Source of the DNA: Chitinophaga barathri
GTDB taxonomy: Bacteria > Bacteroidota > Bacteroidia > Chitinophagales > Chitinophagaceae
Assembly (NCBI RefSeq): GCF_003807585.1
Contig: NZ_RMBX01000018.1
Span: 18,105 to 82,104 of the forward strand
Length of the DNA stretch: 64,000 bases
Direction: 5' to 3'
Position numbers and translations under genes: made by a program. Position 1 is the first letter of the stretch; every line of letters starts with the position of its first letter. Positions 1-9,695 of this stretch are shown here, in pieces. The notes beneath the pieces were generated by a model, which saw only the letters and a list, made by a program, of their open reading frames with translations, was not told the origin of the DNA and ran no database searches.

Positions 1-16
1 ACCAAAATTTAAGATT

Positions 17-3000
17 ATGTTTAAAAGAACTCTCCAGCTGATGTTCCTGCTCCTGCTGTCATTGCATGGAGCCGCCCAGGAACAGAAGGTCACTGGTACG
101 GTGAAGGACAAGACCGGCAGCGCTTTGCCGGGCGTTACCATTGCAGACAAAGGCGTAAAAAACAGCGGCACCGTAACCGATGCCAATGGCAACTTCTCCC
201 TTACCGTAAAGGGCACCGCCAGAACCCTGATATTTTCCATCATCGGTTATAACAACCAGGAAGTGGACGTTGCTGGCAAAACCAGCATCAACGTCGTAAT
301 GGAAGTGAACACCAAAACGCTGGGAGATGTGGTGGTGATCGGCTACCAGGAAGTATCCCGCCGGAAAAACACCGCGTCCATCGCCACCGTTAAAGGCGAG
401 ACGATTGCGAACCTGCCCGCCCCGAGCGTGGATATGATGCTGCAGGGCCGCGTATCCGGCGTGAACGTGCAGAACTTCTCCGGGGAGCCGGGTATCCGCA
501 ATACCATCGTGGTACGCGGCAACTCTTCCGTATTGCGCGGCTATGACGAGGCGCGCGCATTGAGCGCACCGCTGTACGTGATAGATGGTGTACCCACCTC
601 CGCCACCGAATTTGGCGGAATAGACGCTTCCGGCACAGGCACCAACGCCATCGCCGGCATCAACCCGAACGATATCGAATCGCTGGACATCCTCAAAGAT
701 GCCTCCGCTGCCGCCATCTACGGTTCCCGTGGGTCCAACGGTATCATCATCATAAAAACCAAACGCGCCAAAAAAGGCAAGCCTGAATTTAACTTCAGCA
801 CCTATATGGGCATTTCAAAGAAACCCCAACTGACGGAAGTAGTAGCCGGTGCGGAAGAACGCAGGATGAAAATGGCCGTGATGGACCTGTACAACGGCCC
901 CATCGACGATGAAACATTGCCCATGATGCTCACGGACAGCCTGAACCCGGACTTCAACAACGCTACCGACTGGCAGAGTTATTTTTACCAGAACGGGATG
1001 ATCAACAACTACGATCTTTCTATGTCCGGCGCCAACGATGTGATCAATTACCGCATCAGCGTGGGGCATTACAAGGAAGACGGTATCGTTAAAAACACCG
1101 GCTTCAAACGGTATACCATCATGGGTACCATCGGCTCGCAGCTGGCGCCCTGGCTGAATAACCAGACCCGCTTCCGCGTAACCCGCACAGACCGCCCGCG
1201 CAGCATCAACGAACGTACCGGCAGTTTTTTTGCATTTGATTCCTACAGCCTGCCTTCTTCGTTCTATAAACTGACGGACAATACGAGGGAATACCTGCTG
1301 GGCAACGACAGCCGCCAGGACAAAAACATCAACAACAACGTGCTGTTCACCACCGCCTTTAACGCCAACGTTGCCAAAGGCCTGAACTTCAACGTCACCG
1401 CCAACTATGAAAACAGGGCATCCAACCGTGATTATTACCAGCCTTCCGTAGTGCGGGACAATAAACAGGGTTACGCCTATTTCTACAGCGATAAAACGGA
1501 AATCGCCTCCCTTTACACCACCCTGGAATATTCCAAGGCATTCGGCGCGCATCATCTGAACCTGATCGGCGGGCAGAACCTGGAATACACCAAATGGGTC
1601 TGGAATTCCGGCGACGCGGACCTGATCCCTAACGACTATGCATGGGCGGTGAACGTGTCGAACAAACTGTTCTCCAATACTTCCTCTTCCATACAGGAAA
1701 CAGGTCTGCAAAGTCTTTTCGCACGCGTGAACTATGATTTTAAAGACCGTTACCTATTGTCCGCTTCTTTCACGGGAGACGCTTCTTCCAAATTTGGCGC
1801 GGATAACCGCTGGGGCGCATTCCCTTCCGTGTCCGCGGGATGGATCGTGTCCGACGAACCGTTCTTCCAGGACCTCAACTGGCTCAGTTTCCTGAAGATC
1901 CGCGGTAGCTACGGCATCACGGGCAACCAGCCTGAGAAGAACTACCTGGGTTATAATAATTACAATGTGAACAGGGCCGGTTTTGGTGACAACAACGACG
2001 TTACTTCCTACAATGGTACTTCCGTGATCACCCCGAACTACAGGGATGGGATCGCGCAGAAAGACCTTTCGTGGGAAGAATCCAAGCAGGGCAATATCGG
2101 TTTCGAAGCAGGATTTTTTAAAGACAGGATACATGTGGTGGTGGATGCTTACAAACGTGAGACGACCAAAGGCTTTTTCTCATACCTGCTGCCCAATGCA
2201 AGCGGTTACACCGAAGCGCAGACCAACGCCATTGGTACCCGCAACGCCGGTCTGGAAGTGACCATCAATACCCGCAACCTCAATCCCAAGAGCGAGCTGC
2301 AATGGTATACGGACCTTACTTTTTCCTACAATCAGAACATGATCACCGCGTTGCCGAACGGCGGGCGCAGTATTGTGTTCAATTACAATACCGGGGTATA
2401 TGGCTCGGATTACCTGCTGTCCGTAGGGCTTCCCGCCAACCAGTTTTATGTGTTTGAATACAAGGGTATTTATTCCCGCCAGGAAGACATTCCCTTCAAC
2501 CTGCTCACCGGTCAGCCGCTGAAGAACTTCGTGGGCTGGGATTATTACGCGGGCGACCCGATCCTCGTGGACCAGGACGGCAACTTTGACCTGAAAGAGC
2601 CGATGGACCAGATCGTTGGTGGAGACCCCAATCCCAAATTTTACGGAGGCGTGCTGAACAACCTTACCTGGAAAGGATTCACATTCGGCGTATTCCTGAA
2701 CTATACCTTCGGCAGGGACATCCTGAACAGCTACAATAACCGCCGTTTTGAATACCTGTTTGAAGCCACCGGCGACGAAGGCGAACGTAACCTCGCCAAA
2801 CGGGCCATTATGGATATCGACAAACTGAACTACTGGAAAAAACCGGGCGATAAAGCGGACCTTCCCACTTTCTCCCTCGTAAACGGCCAGCGCTCTCCCT
2901 ATCGTTTCCTGGATAAAAGCACGATGTACATTGAGAACGGCGATTATCTCCGCATCAAAACCATCACGTTTGGTTACAATTTCAACGAGCACATGCTCCG

Positions 3001-3169
3001 GAACCTCAAGATCAAACGCCTCCGCCTGTATGGTGTGATCGATAACATCTATACTTTCCAGCATTCCAATGTTCCCGATGCGGAAGCCGTGAACGCTTAC
3101 GGTGTGTATGACGGCGATGGTTACCCCATCCCCAAGAAGTTCACCTTCGGGCTGGATTTCGGGTTTTGA
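17..3169 (+). CDS. SusC/RagA-type TonB-dependent outer-membrane receptor, no STN domain
   Basis: Outer-membrane barrel that imports oligomers with its SusD partner, powered by TonB. The 1050-residue protein has a signal peptide (about residues 1-20, ending AAQ), a carboxypeptidase-regulatory-like beta-sandwich (about 23-105), a plug with the SusC signature LKDASAAAIYGSRG near residue 225-245, and a long barrel ending in an aromatic residue (FGLDFGF). It goes straight from the signal peptide to the VTGTVKD sandwich, so there is no STN signalling domain, and no sigma/FecR gene is visible nearby. First gene of a four-gene plus-strand operon; the upstream region is cut by the window edge, leaving only 16 bp. 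The substrate cannot be deduced. Confidence 0.95.
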   Translation: MFKRTLQLMFLLLLSLHGAAQEQKVTGTVKDKTGSALPGVTIADKGVKNSGTVTDANGNFSLTVKGTARTLIFSIIGYNNQEVDVAGKTSINVVMEVNTKTLGDVVVIGYQEVSRRKNTASIATVKGETIANLPAPSVDMMLQGRVSGVNVQNFSGEPGIRNTIVVRGNSSVLRGYDEARALSAPLYVIDGVPTSATEFGGIDASGTGTNAIAGINPNDIESLDILKDASAAAIYGSRGSNGIIIIKTKRAKKGKPEFNFSTYMGISKKPQLTEVVAGAEERRMKMAVMDLYNGPIDDETLPMMLTDSLNPDFNNATDWQSYFYQNGMINNYDLSMSGANDVINYRISVGHYKEDGIVKNTGFKRYTIMGTIGSQLAPWLNNQTRFRVTRTDRPRSINERTGSFFAFDSYSLPSSFYKLTDNTREYLLGNDSRQDKNINNNVLFTTAFNANVAKGLNFNVTANYENRASNRDYYQPSVVRDNKQGYAYFYSDKTEIASLYTTLEYSKAFGAHHLNLIGGQNLEYTKWVWNSGDADLIPNDYAWAVNVSNKLFSNTSSSIQETGLQSLFARVNYDFKDRYLLSASFTGDASSKFGADNRWGAFPSVSAGWIVSDEPFFQDLNWLSFLKIRGSYGITGNQPEKNYLGYNNYNVNRAGFGDNNDVTSYNGTSVITPNYRDGIAQKDLSWEESKQGNIGFEAGFFKDRIHVVVDAYKRETTKGFFSYLLPNASGYTEAQTNAIGTRNAGLEVTINTRNLNPKSELQWYTDLTFSYNQNMITALPNGGRSIVFNYNTGVYGSDYLLSVGLPANQFYVFEYKGIYSRQEDIPFNLLTGQPLKNFVGWDYYAGDPILVDQDGNFDLKEPMDQIVGGDPNPKFYGGVLNNLTWKGFTFGVFLNYTFGRDILNSYNNRRFEYLFEATGDEGERNLAKRAIMDIDKLNYWKKPGDKADLPTFSLVNGQRSPYRFLDKSTMYIENGDYLRIKTITFGYNFNEHMLRNLKIKRLRLYGVIDNIYTFQHSNVPDAEAVNAYGVYDGDGYPIPKKFTFGLDFGF

Positions 3170-3205
3170 TAAGTGTGAATAATTGTAACATCTAAACTGA
3201 AAGAA

Positions 3206-4711
3206 ATGAAACGTTTCAAATATATCCTTCCCGCGCTGATAACCACGTGGCTTCTGCTGGCGGGCAGTTCCTGCAAAAAAATACTGGAACTGGAAAGCAA
3301 AAACGTGCCTTCCAGCAATAAGTTCTGGAAAACAGACAAAGACGCCCTGGCGGGCCTGCTGGGCGGTTATTCTCTCCTGCGCGACGCATTGACGGATGAG
3401 AACAGGTATTATGTGTACGGGGATGTGCCCGCCAATACTTTTGAGATCACCTATTATTCGGATTACTCCATTCACCAGATCCGCGACGGCTCTTTTGACG
3501 GCGTTTATTACGGCTACCTGGAAAACCTCCAGGACTGGACAAAGTTCTACAAGGCCATCGCACAGGCGAACCTGCTGATCGAAAAGATACCGGGAATACC
3601 GGAATCCGCTTTCCAGGAAAACGTTAAGAATTATTATCTCGGCGAATCCTACTTCCTGCGGGCGTACAATTACTTTTTTATCTCCCGCGTATGGGGCGAT
3701 GTGCCGTTGGTACTGGAAGCTGTGGAAGACGTTGCCGAAGCGAAAAATTATGGCCGTGAGAAACAGGACGTAGTGCTGAAACAGGCGCTGGACGACCTGG
3801 ACAAAGCCCTGGCCATGTTGCCACAAGCCCCGCTGTCCTCCAACGACCGTGGCCTCAGGGCTACCAAAGCAAGCGCCATTGCTTTAAAGGCGCATATCCT
3901 CGCCTGGATGAAGGACTACGTAAAATGCGAGGAAGTGACCCGCGACCTGGTGGGCAATCCCGGCAGTTATGGTCTTACATTTATTACAGACTCCGCCGCG
4001 TATTCCAGGATGAGCATCGGTAAATCCACCGAAGCGATCTTTGAGATCAATATCAGTTATGAACAGAATGAAGCTTCCTGGAATGGCATTGGTCAAAAAA
4101 CGCTCTGGAACCCTTACCTGGCCACCCGTTTCATAGACGATAACAAAGACAGAGTGCCCTGGAGAGTACACCAGGGAACCATGAGCAACCTTTTCTGGGA
4201 AGCCGGCGACAAACGTTCACAGCATTGGTTTTATCATGACAATATCGCCGACGCGTACATGCTGACGAAATATTCCAACGTGATCTACAAAGACGGCGAC
4301 CAGAGAAGAGATCCCCGCTATTCCAATAACATCCTCATCTTCCGCCTGTCCGACATTATCCTGCTGAGGGCTGAAGCGCTGTACAAAACAGGGAAGGAAG
4401 GCGATGCGAGAACGTTGATGAACATCACCCGCAACCGCGCCGGGATCGGCGATGTGGACCCCGGGCTCACCGGCGAAGATTTCTTTTATGAGCTGATCTG
4501 GGAAAGAGGCCGTGAACTGTATGCCGAAGGGCATTTTTACTGGGACCTGCTGCGTACGGACATTGCCACGCCGTATTTCAACACGGTATTCACCGAAGCA
4601 ATGCACCCGGGTAGCACTACCTACGGGCGCAATTACTGGCCTATTCCGCGCAAGCTGTTCAAAGACAACCTGCTGATGAAACAAACCACCTACTGGAACG
4701 GCAGACTTTAA
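3206..4711 (+). CDS. SusD/RagB-family surface lipoprotein
   Basis: Substrate-binding lid of the SusC channel, anchored on the cell surface. The 501-residue protein has a lipoprotein signal ending LLAGSSC (lipid-attachment Cys near residue 23), the N-terminal TPR-like fold with the family signature GESYFLRAYNYF, and the C-terminal RagB/SusD region ending YWPIPRKLF...NGRL. It starts 36 bp after the SusC stop, so the two are surely co-transcribed. Ligand unknown. Confidence 0.93.
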   Translation: MKRFKYILPALITTWLLLAGSSCKKILELESKNVPSSNKFWKTDKDALAGLLGGYSLLRDALTDENRYYVYGDVPANTFEITYYSDYSIHQIRDGSFDGVYYGYLENLQDWTKFYKAIAQANLLIEKIPGIPESAFQENVKNYYLGESYFLRAYNYFFISRVWGDVPLVLEAVEDVAEAKNYGREKQDVVLKQALDDLDKALAMLPQAPLSSNDRGLRATKASAIALKAHILAWMKDYVKCEEVTRDLVGNPGSYGLTFITDSAAYSRMSIGKSTEAIFEINISYEQNEASWNGIGQKTLWNPYLATRFIDDNKDRVPWRVHQGTMSNLFWEAGDKRSQHWFYHDNIADAYMLTKYSNVIYKDGDQRRDPRYSNNILIFRLSDIILLRAEALYKTGKEGDARTLMNITRNRAGIGDVDPGLTGEDFFYELIWERGRELYAEGHFYWDLLRTDIATPYFNTVFTEAMHPGSTTYGRNYWPIPRKLFKDNLLMKQTTYWNGRL

Positions 4712-4735
4712 CCTGATCAACTAAAAACGTACATC

Positions 4736-5416
4736 ATGAAACTTTCCATAAAAATGCTGATCGCCGCTTTGCTGGTCGCCTCTTTTGTATGCTGCAAAAA
4801 AGACGACTATTTCATCGGTGGCAGCCTGCACAATCCGCAATTCAACGGTACCACCTACGAGTACCTGAAAACGAACCCGCTTTTCGATACGCTGCTGCTG
4901 CTGATAGACAAGACCGGCCTGAAGGACGAAGTGAACGCGGCCAATACCACTTTTTTTGCGCCCACGGATTACGCCATTAAAAAATACGTGAAGGGCGTGG
5001 TGCAGGAACGGAAGCGCCTCGAAACAGGGGATGAGAACCTGGTGTTTGAATTCGGCGAGCTGGATTTTGCACAACTGAAAGATTCCCTGCGGGCTTACAT
5101 CTTCGGTGAAAAGATCGAAAGGGGGGCGCTGAACAGCACAGGCAAGTATTTCTCCGCGAAAGACGGCGAGCAGCGCCACATTACGCTTTGGGACGATCCC
5201 ACCAGCGACTATGTTTCCGGCGGCCTCACGAACCTGCCCAAGTACATTTATTTCACCAAAGTGATCGGTTCGCTGGACCCCCTGGATAACAAAGCCGTTC
5301 CCCAGACAGAAAGGGACATGCGCATGCAGGTGCAGACATCCGGTATACAGACGACGAATGGCATCTTACATGTACTGACCAACGGCCATACTTTCACCTT
5401 TGCAACCGCACCTTAA
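4736..5416 (+). CDS. Fasciclin-domain lipoprotein of a SusCD operon
   Basis: 226-residue secreted lipoprotein (lipobox ending SFVCC, Cys near 19-20) with one fasciclin (FAS1) fold: an early block NTTFFAPTDYAIKKY (about residues 65-80) and a late block TNGILHVLTNG (about 208-219) match the two conserved FAS1 boxes. FAS1 domains usually mediate adhesion or polymer binding, so a surface accessory role next to SusCD is likely. It begins 24 bp after SusD and is followed 12 bp later by the next gene, so it is the third gene of the operon. Confidence 0.8.
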   Translation: MKLSIKMLIAALLVASFVCCKKDDYFIGGSLHNPQFNGTTYEYLKTNPLFDTLLLLIDKTGLKDEVNAANTTFFAPTDYAIKKYVKGVVQERKRLETGDENLVFEFGELDFAQLKDSLRAYIFGEKIERGALNSTGKYFSAKDGEQRHITLWDDPTSDYVSGGLTNLPKYIYFTKVIGSLDPLDNKAVPQTERDMRMQVQTSGIQTTNGILHVLTNGHTFTFATAP

Positions 5417-5428
5417 ACCAGATCATTT

Positions 5429-6415
5429 ATGAAGAAGTATATAAATTTTCCCAACTGCCTGATGCTGATCGCCCTGGGGTTTGTGACGTTCATGTCCTGC
5501 GAAAAAGTGCCCATCGGTTACATCAGCGACCAGATCCGTTACGTGAACGATACGTTCCGCATACCGAGGGGTACCAATTATAAAAGCAACCCGCAGGCCT
5601 TTGAGCTGGACGGCTCCAACTATCCCATCAGCGTAAAACTGCTGGAAGTGAGGGACCTGGCCACCGGCAAACCCACCGATGTGTTCAACGAGCCGCATGA
5701 GGTATATATCTGGAATGCGCTGTTTAATGTTGATACGGATACCACGGTAGCCCTTTTGAACAAAAAAAGGAACAAACAGAACGTGCCTTCCCTCGAAATC
5801 GTGGAAAAGTCCGGCCAGCTGATCCTCAACGAAGGCTCACTGGACATTCCTGTCGGCAAATACGCCTTTGATATACAGGTGACCAACGGCAGCGGTGTTA
5901 AGACGTTCAAGAACATTTCCGTTATCGAAATGCTCGACCAGCCTTTTGAAGACAAAGGGACCGGCTGCGCATATTTCATAGACGGTACAAACACGAGCGG
6001 CGACATCGCCATCCCCACCATGACGTACAAAAAGATCTCCGGAGACGGTTACCAGGTGCGTCTGAAGGTGGTGGACAAAAATGGGCTGGCGTTCAACCCA
6101 AAACTGGGAGAGCTGCAAAAGCGCGGTGACAGGCCGTTATTCGAAACCTACGCCAAGTTCAACCCGGTGGAATACACCGATACGACCATGATCTGCAACT
6201 ATGAACTGACACCTTTCCCGATCCTGGAGGCCCCGGGTTACGGTTACCTGATGTATTACCGCATCCCCAGCAACAAAGTGATCATTGACCCGGGAGTAAC
6301 CCCGAATGTTCCCGGTCAGACTTACAACGTGAACCCCCGTTGGGCTTTCCGTTTGCTGGTGAAAGGAACATATGAGGTAACGGTAAGGTTACCGAAGGTG
6401 ACGCGAAAACCTTAG
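5429..6415 (+). CDS. DUF5007-like lipoprotein, last gene of SusCD operon
   Basis: 328-residue lipoprotein: the signal MLIALGFVTFMSC predicts lipidation near residue 24, and a beta-rich body follows. No catalytic motif is visible. Length and position after a fasciclin lipoprotein fit the DUF5007 proteins of Chitinophagaceae SusCD loci; that family name is from memory, not from a search. Probably a surface glycan- or peptide-binding accessory. A clear intrinsic terminator follows at 6447-6477 and closes the operon. Confidence 0.7.
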   Translation: MKKYINFPNCLMLIALGFVTFMSCEKVPIGYISDQIRYVNDTFRIPRGTNYKSNPQAFELDGSNYPISVKLLEVRDLATGKPTDVFNEPHEVYIWNALFNVDTDTTVALLNKKRNKQNVPSLEIVEKSGQLILNEGSLDIPVGKYAFDIQVTNGSGVKTFKNISVIEMLDQPFEDKGTGCAYFIDGTNTSGDIAIPTMTYKKISGDGYQVRLKVVDKNGLAFNPKLGELQKRGDRPLFETYAKFNPVEYTDTTMICNYELTPFPILEAPGYGYLMYYRIPSNKVIIDPGVTPNVPGQTYNVNPRWAFRLLVKGTYEVTVRLPKVTRKP

Positions 6416-6446
6416 AGAGAGCGCTAATATCTCAATCAGACAGAAT

Positions 6447-6477
6447 CGCCTGGCCGTTTGGTCGGGCGGTTTTGTTT
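6447..6477 (+). terminator. Intrinsic terminator of the first SusCD operon
   Basis: CGCCTGGCC (6447-6455), loop GTTT, GGTCGGGCG (6460-6468): a nine-pair stem with two G-U pairs, then GTTTTGTTT. It lies 32 bp after the DUF5007-like stop codon. Confidence 0.75.
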
Positions 6478-6480
6478 ATG

Positions 6481-6513
6481 AAAAAAATAAAGGCTCCGGG
6501 AGGCGAAGCCTTT
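6481..6513 (-). terminator. Intrinsic terminator of the NmrA-like gene
   Basis: Arms AAAGGCT (6489-6495) and AGCCTTT (6507-6513). On the minus strand the hairpin is followed by ATTTTTTT (6481-6488). It sits just beyond the 6520 stop. Confidence 0.75.
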
Positions 6514-6519
6514 ATAATG

Positions 6520-7410
6520 TTATTGGCGGGAATAGGCTTGCGCAAACTCATTGGCAAAAGATTCCAGGCCGCGTTTTCCCCATACTTTCTGTGCATACCG
6601 GCTGTAGTGTTTGTCCAGCACGCCTTCACGGATGGCAATCCCCATATCGATGAGATAATGCTGTGCTATATCGCGTGAGAGCCCCCTGGCAGTCAGCGCT
6701 TCCAGCAGCTGCTCATCCGGGAACTGTACCCATTGCAGCTCCGGGCGATCTACAGCCTCGCCGAGTATCCCGGCAATCTCTTTTCCTGTCTTACGGTCGC
6801 TGGAGATATAAAGCACTTCCTTTCCCCGGAATGCACGGGTTTGAAGCGCATCCGCCGCGGCTTCGGCAATATCCTGCGGATGGCTCATTACCATGGCGGT
6901 GGAGGCAGCGAAATTGTTGCCGATGATACACTGGTGACGGATCAGGTCGATGCTGCCGTAGAGGTTCGTATAAAAAAGACCGGGCCGCAGGTGCAGGATA
7001 TTTGTATCCGGCAGGTGGTTGAGATGATCTTCCATATTCTGAAACCCTTCCAGCGGGGCGCTGCCGGCGAGCGGAGAAGCGGCGCTGCTGAGGTTGACCA
7101 CATATTTTACGCCGCCTGACCGGATCGCTTCCGCATAGCTGTTCTGTACATTCCGGACAAATGTGTTATAATCCGCCGCGCCGGGATTGGGCGGTATCAT
7201 GGTATAGATGGCGTCCGCCCCTGAGAATGCCCGGTGGAGGAAGGCGCTGTCTTCCAGCGACCCGATCGCGGGCCAGGCTTTTATGGCTTCTATTTGTGCT
7301 GCGCGTTCAGGCTGATGGCTGATGAGGGTTACGTTGTGCCCTTGCCCGATAAGGATTTCCGCGATCCTGCCGCTGATGTTCCCAATGGAACCGGTGAGAG
7401 TGATATGCAT
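6520..7410 (-). CDS. NmrA/NAD(P)-binding Rossmann oxidoreductase
   Basis: 296-residue cytoplasmic protein of the atypical SDR (NmrA/quinone-reductase-like) group. The N-terminus MHITLTGSIGNISGRIAE carries the dinucleotide-binding GxxGxxG pattern; YVVNLSSAASP and LRPGLFYTNLYG fit the later Rossmann strands of NmrA-like proteins. It lacks the classical YxxxK pair. Start codons of this gene and the divergent HxlR gene are 86 bp apart, so it is probably the regulator's target. Such pairs often answer to electrophiles or quinones, but the substrate here is unknown. Confidence 0.85.
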   Translation of the reverse strand: MHITLTGSIGNISGRIAEILIGQGHNVTLISHQPERAAQIEAIKAWPAIGSLEDSAFLHRAFSGADAIYTMIPPNPGAADYNTFVRNVQNSYAEAIRSGGVKYVVNLSSAASPLAGSAPLEGFQNMEDHLNHLPDTNILHLRPGLFYTNLYGSIDLIRHQCIIGNNFAASTAMVMSHPQDIAEAAADALQTRAFRGKEVLYISSDRKTGKEIAGILGEAVDRPELQWVQFPDEQLLEALTARGLSRDIAQHYLIDMGIAIREGVLDKHYSRYAQKVWGKRGLESFANEFAQAYSRQ

Positions 7411-7420
7411 AATTTTGTTG

Positions 7421-7452
7421 TTTGGTTATTTACTTATGCAAAAGTATCTTTG
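7421..7452 (+). promoter_or_regulatory. Bacteroidota-type promoter of the first HxlR gene
   Basis: TTTG at 7421-7424, a 20-nt spacer, then TATCTTTG at 7445-7452, an exact match to TAnnTTTG. The direct-repeat operator begins at the next base, so a bound repressor would cover the transcription start. Confidence 0.6.
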
Positions 7453-7477
7453 TACTTACTTTTTGACAAGTACTTAC
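7453..7477 (+). promoter_or_regulatory. Candidate HxlR operator, copy 1
   Basis: Direct repeat TACTTAC (7453-7459), 11 nt (TTTTTGACAAG), TACTTAC (7471-7477). The right half sits in the palindrome AAGTACTT (7468-7475). The same arrangement and spacer length occur upstream of the unrelated HxlR/SDR pair at 26062-26086. Confidence 0.6.
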
Positions 7478-7495
7478 CCTAAAGTATGTATACCC

Positions 7496-7894
7496 ATGAC
7501 GAAGGTTAAAGAAAGCTCCACCATCCAGCTGAACAAACAAACGGCGCTCCAGTTGTGCCCGATCACCTACCTGATGGAGAAGATCGGGGGTTACTGGAAA
7601 CCGATCATTTTGTTCCACCTGTTATCCGGCAGCAAACGTTACAGCGAATTAAAAAAAGCGATACCGCATGTCACGGAAAAAATGCTGGTGCAGCATCTCA
7701 AACAACTGGAATCGGACGGACTGGTATCGCGCGTGTCGCTGCCCGTGGTGCCGCCGCATGTCACGTACAGCCTGAGCGATAAGGGCATGGCGCTGCGGCC
7801 CGTGCTGCATGCTATGGCGAACTGGGCGATTGCGGACGGAAAAAAGATGAAGAAACCATTGTTCCGGACGATGAAGGAATTCCCAGTGAAATGA
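7496..7894 (+). CDS. HxlR-family winged-helix transcriptional regulator
   Basis: 132-residue DNA-binding regulator. The sequence CPITYLMEKIGGYWKPIILFHL is the HxlR signature, with the conserved N-terminal cysteine (Cys21) that serves as a redox or electrophile switch in characterised members such as YodB. The wing region EKMLVQHLKQLESDGLVSR follows. I chose the ATG at 7496; the frame opens further upstream at 7322, but that would run across the promoter and operator. Divergent from the NmrA-like gene and probably autoregulated. Confidence 0.88.
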   Translation: MTKVKESSTIQLNKQTALQLCPITYLMEKIGGYWKPIILFHLLSGSKRYSELKKAIPHVTEKMLVQHLKQLESDGLVSRVSLPVVPPHVTYSLSDKGMALRPVLHAMANWAIADGKKMKKPLFRTMKEFPVK

Positions 7895-8022
7895 TCCTGC
7901 GGGATTTTAAATGACTTCCCGGGATTTTACCGCGCTGATGTTTCCCACCGGTTTCACCTGATTTACTACATGCAGCCGAAACGGCGTGTTAAACAGGATA
8001 TGCTGAAATATTTCCTCTATGA

Positions 8023-8054
8023 AAAAAGGGCTGACCATCCGGCCAGCCCTTTGT
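8023..8054. terminator. Terminator between convergent HxlR and SusD genes
   Basis: AAAGGGCTG...CAGCCCTTT hairpin (8025-8052 core) with a run of A on the left and T on the right, so it can act in both directions. It lies between the HxlR stop (7894) and the SusD stop (8073). Confidence 0.65.
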
Positions 8055-8072
8055 ATTAAATGAAGTAGGGAA

Positions 8073-9677
8073 TTAATATCCGTCGTTCTGTCTCAAACCC
8101 GGCTCCACCTTGAGGCTGTTCTCGTGGAACGGCCAGAGGTAGTTGTTGGGCCTGAAGGCGCGGTCTTCCACTTTCAGGGTAGTCATCTGCCCGTTCAGCA
8201 TGCGGGAGTGGCCCATAGCTGGCTGATTCAGCACGGTTTCGGCGATCTTCCAGCGGATGATGTCGTCGTAGCGGCGTCCTTCGCCAGCCAGTTCAATGCG
8301 GCGTTCGTTGCGGATCAGCGCGATCCATTGCTGCTGTGAGTAGCCGGCATATTTAGTCAGGGTCACATCGGCGGCTGTCATGTCCAGCCCGCCGCGCCTG
8401 CGGATATCATTGATGTTGGTTTTGGTAAGGGCATCCACCTGGTTCAGCATGATCTTCGCTTCGGCGTACGTCAGCAGTACTTCGGCGTAACGGATGAAGG
8501 GGAAATGCATGTTGCCGCCGGTTTTAAATGCGTCGGTCACGTCCACGAACTTCTTGTACCAGAAGCCTGAGCGGCTGGCGCGGGCATTCTCGTAGTACAT
8601 GGGGTTGTTCGGGTCGTAGATGTTGATCGGCTCGTTCACGAAAATATCACCGGGAATGAATATACTGGCCGCCAACCGCGGGTCACGGTTCAGTTTGGGA
8701 TTAAGCTCGTATTCCTGTTTGGTGTGCAACTGGCTTTGATCGATCGGATCGCCTTGCAGTGTCCAGTAGGAATCTATCAGGGCTTTCAGCGGCACCACGA
8801 AGGACTGCCCGTTGCCGGTGCGGTACTGTGGGGCCAGGTGCTGAAACGATTGGGTGGCGGAGTTGTTATGGCTTTGCATATCCATTTCCAGGATGAACTC
8901 CTTGTTGGTCTTGTCTGCCTTATAACTGAACAGGTCCCCATATACAGGGTGCAGCTGGTATTTATTCGAGTCCATGATCTCTTTGGCTAGGCGGGCCGCC
9001 AGTTCATACCGTTCGAAATACAGCGCGTAACGCATGATCATCGCTTTCATGGAATAGCGGTTGAACATGTAAGCGTCGGAACCATACTCGTCCGGGGGCA
9101 GTTTGTTGGCCACGGCTTCGGCCAATGGGAACAGTTCATTAAGGATATCTTCTTTAGGCCTGGAAGGCTGCAGGGCAGATTCTAGGTCAGCGGGCTCCAG
9201 GTAGAACGGCACGCTTCCCCAGCGGGCTACCAGCTCGAAGTAGTGCCAGGCGCGGATACCTTCCAGGACGCCACGGTATTTTTCACGCACGGCTTCGTCT
9301 TCCACATAAGGAATGTCAGCATTGGCGATGAACACGTTGAGACGGCCCAGGTGTTTCATGTGCAGCTCGTAGTGGTAAAGGAATGCCGCAGTGTTGGAGT
9401 TGAAGTTGCCGTTAGCGATCCTTTGGTGGTGATGGTTTTCTGTACGGCTGTAGGCATCGTCTGATTTGCCGTCTTCCATATAAGGAAGCCTTTGCAGCAC
9501 GGTGTGATTGGTATATACGTCGTACATGCTGGAATATACTACGCGGCGGAGGTCTTCTTCCGTATTGAAGAACTCGGAGAATTTTGTGGCTGTCGGGTCA
9601 CTCTTGTCGAGGAACTTCTCGCATCCCGTTAAGGCAGTAAGCAGGAGGGAGGCATAAATTAATTTCTTCATATTCAT
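8073..9677 (-). CDS. SusD/RagB-family surface lipoprotein
   Basis: 534-residue partner of the SusC immediately upstream (18-bp gap). The lipobox LLTALTGC puts the lipid Cys near residue 19. The C-terminus, LWPFHENSLKVEPGLRQNDGY, is the typical SusD tail. Translation could also start two codons later at 9671. Part of the locus with the ROK repressor, fucosidase and esterase; its ligand may therefore be a fucosylated or acetylated glycan, which is an inference from neighbours only. Confidence 0.92.
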   Translation of the reverse strand: MNMKKLIYASLLLTALTGCEKFLDKSDPTATKFSEFFNTEEDLRRVVYSSMYDVYTNHTVLQRLPYMEDGKSDDAYSRTENHHHQRIANGNFNSNTAAFLYHYELHMKHLGRLNVFIANADIPYVEDEAVREKYRGVLEGIRAWHYFELVARWGSVPFYLEPADLESALQPSRPKEDILNELFPLAEAVANKLPPDEYGSDAYMFNRYSMKAMIMRYALYFERYELAARLAKEIMDSNKYQLHPVYGDLFSYKADKTNKEFILEMDMQSHNNSATQSFQHLAPQYRTGNGQSFVVPLKALIDSYWTLQGDPIDQSQLHTKQEYELNPKLNRDPRLAASIFIPGDIFVNEPINIYDPNNPMYYENARASRSGFWYKKFVDVTDAFKTGGNMHFPFIRYAEVLLTYAEAKIMLNQVDALTKTNINDIRRRGGLDMTAADVTLTKYAGYSQQQWIALIRNERRIELAGEGRRYDDIIRWKIAETVLNQPAMGHSRMLNGQMTTLKVEDRAFRPNNYLWPFHENSLKVEPGLRQNDGY

Positions 9678-9695
9678 ATTCGGCGAATAAGTTGA

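Noticed and set aside
2180..3826. Minus-strand open frame (548 codons) opposite SusC and SusD
   Set aside because: It spans the SusC/SusD junction in antisense and encodes no recognisable domain; both opposing genes are certain.
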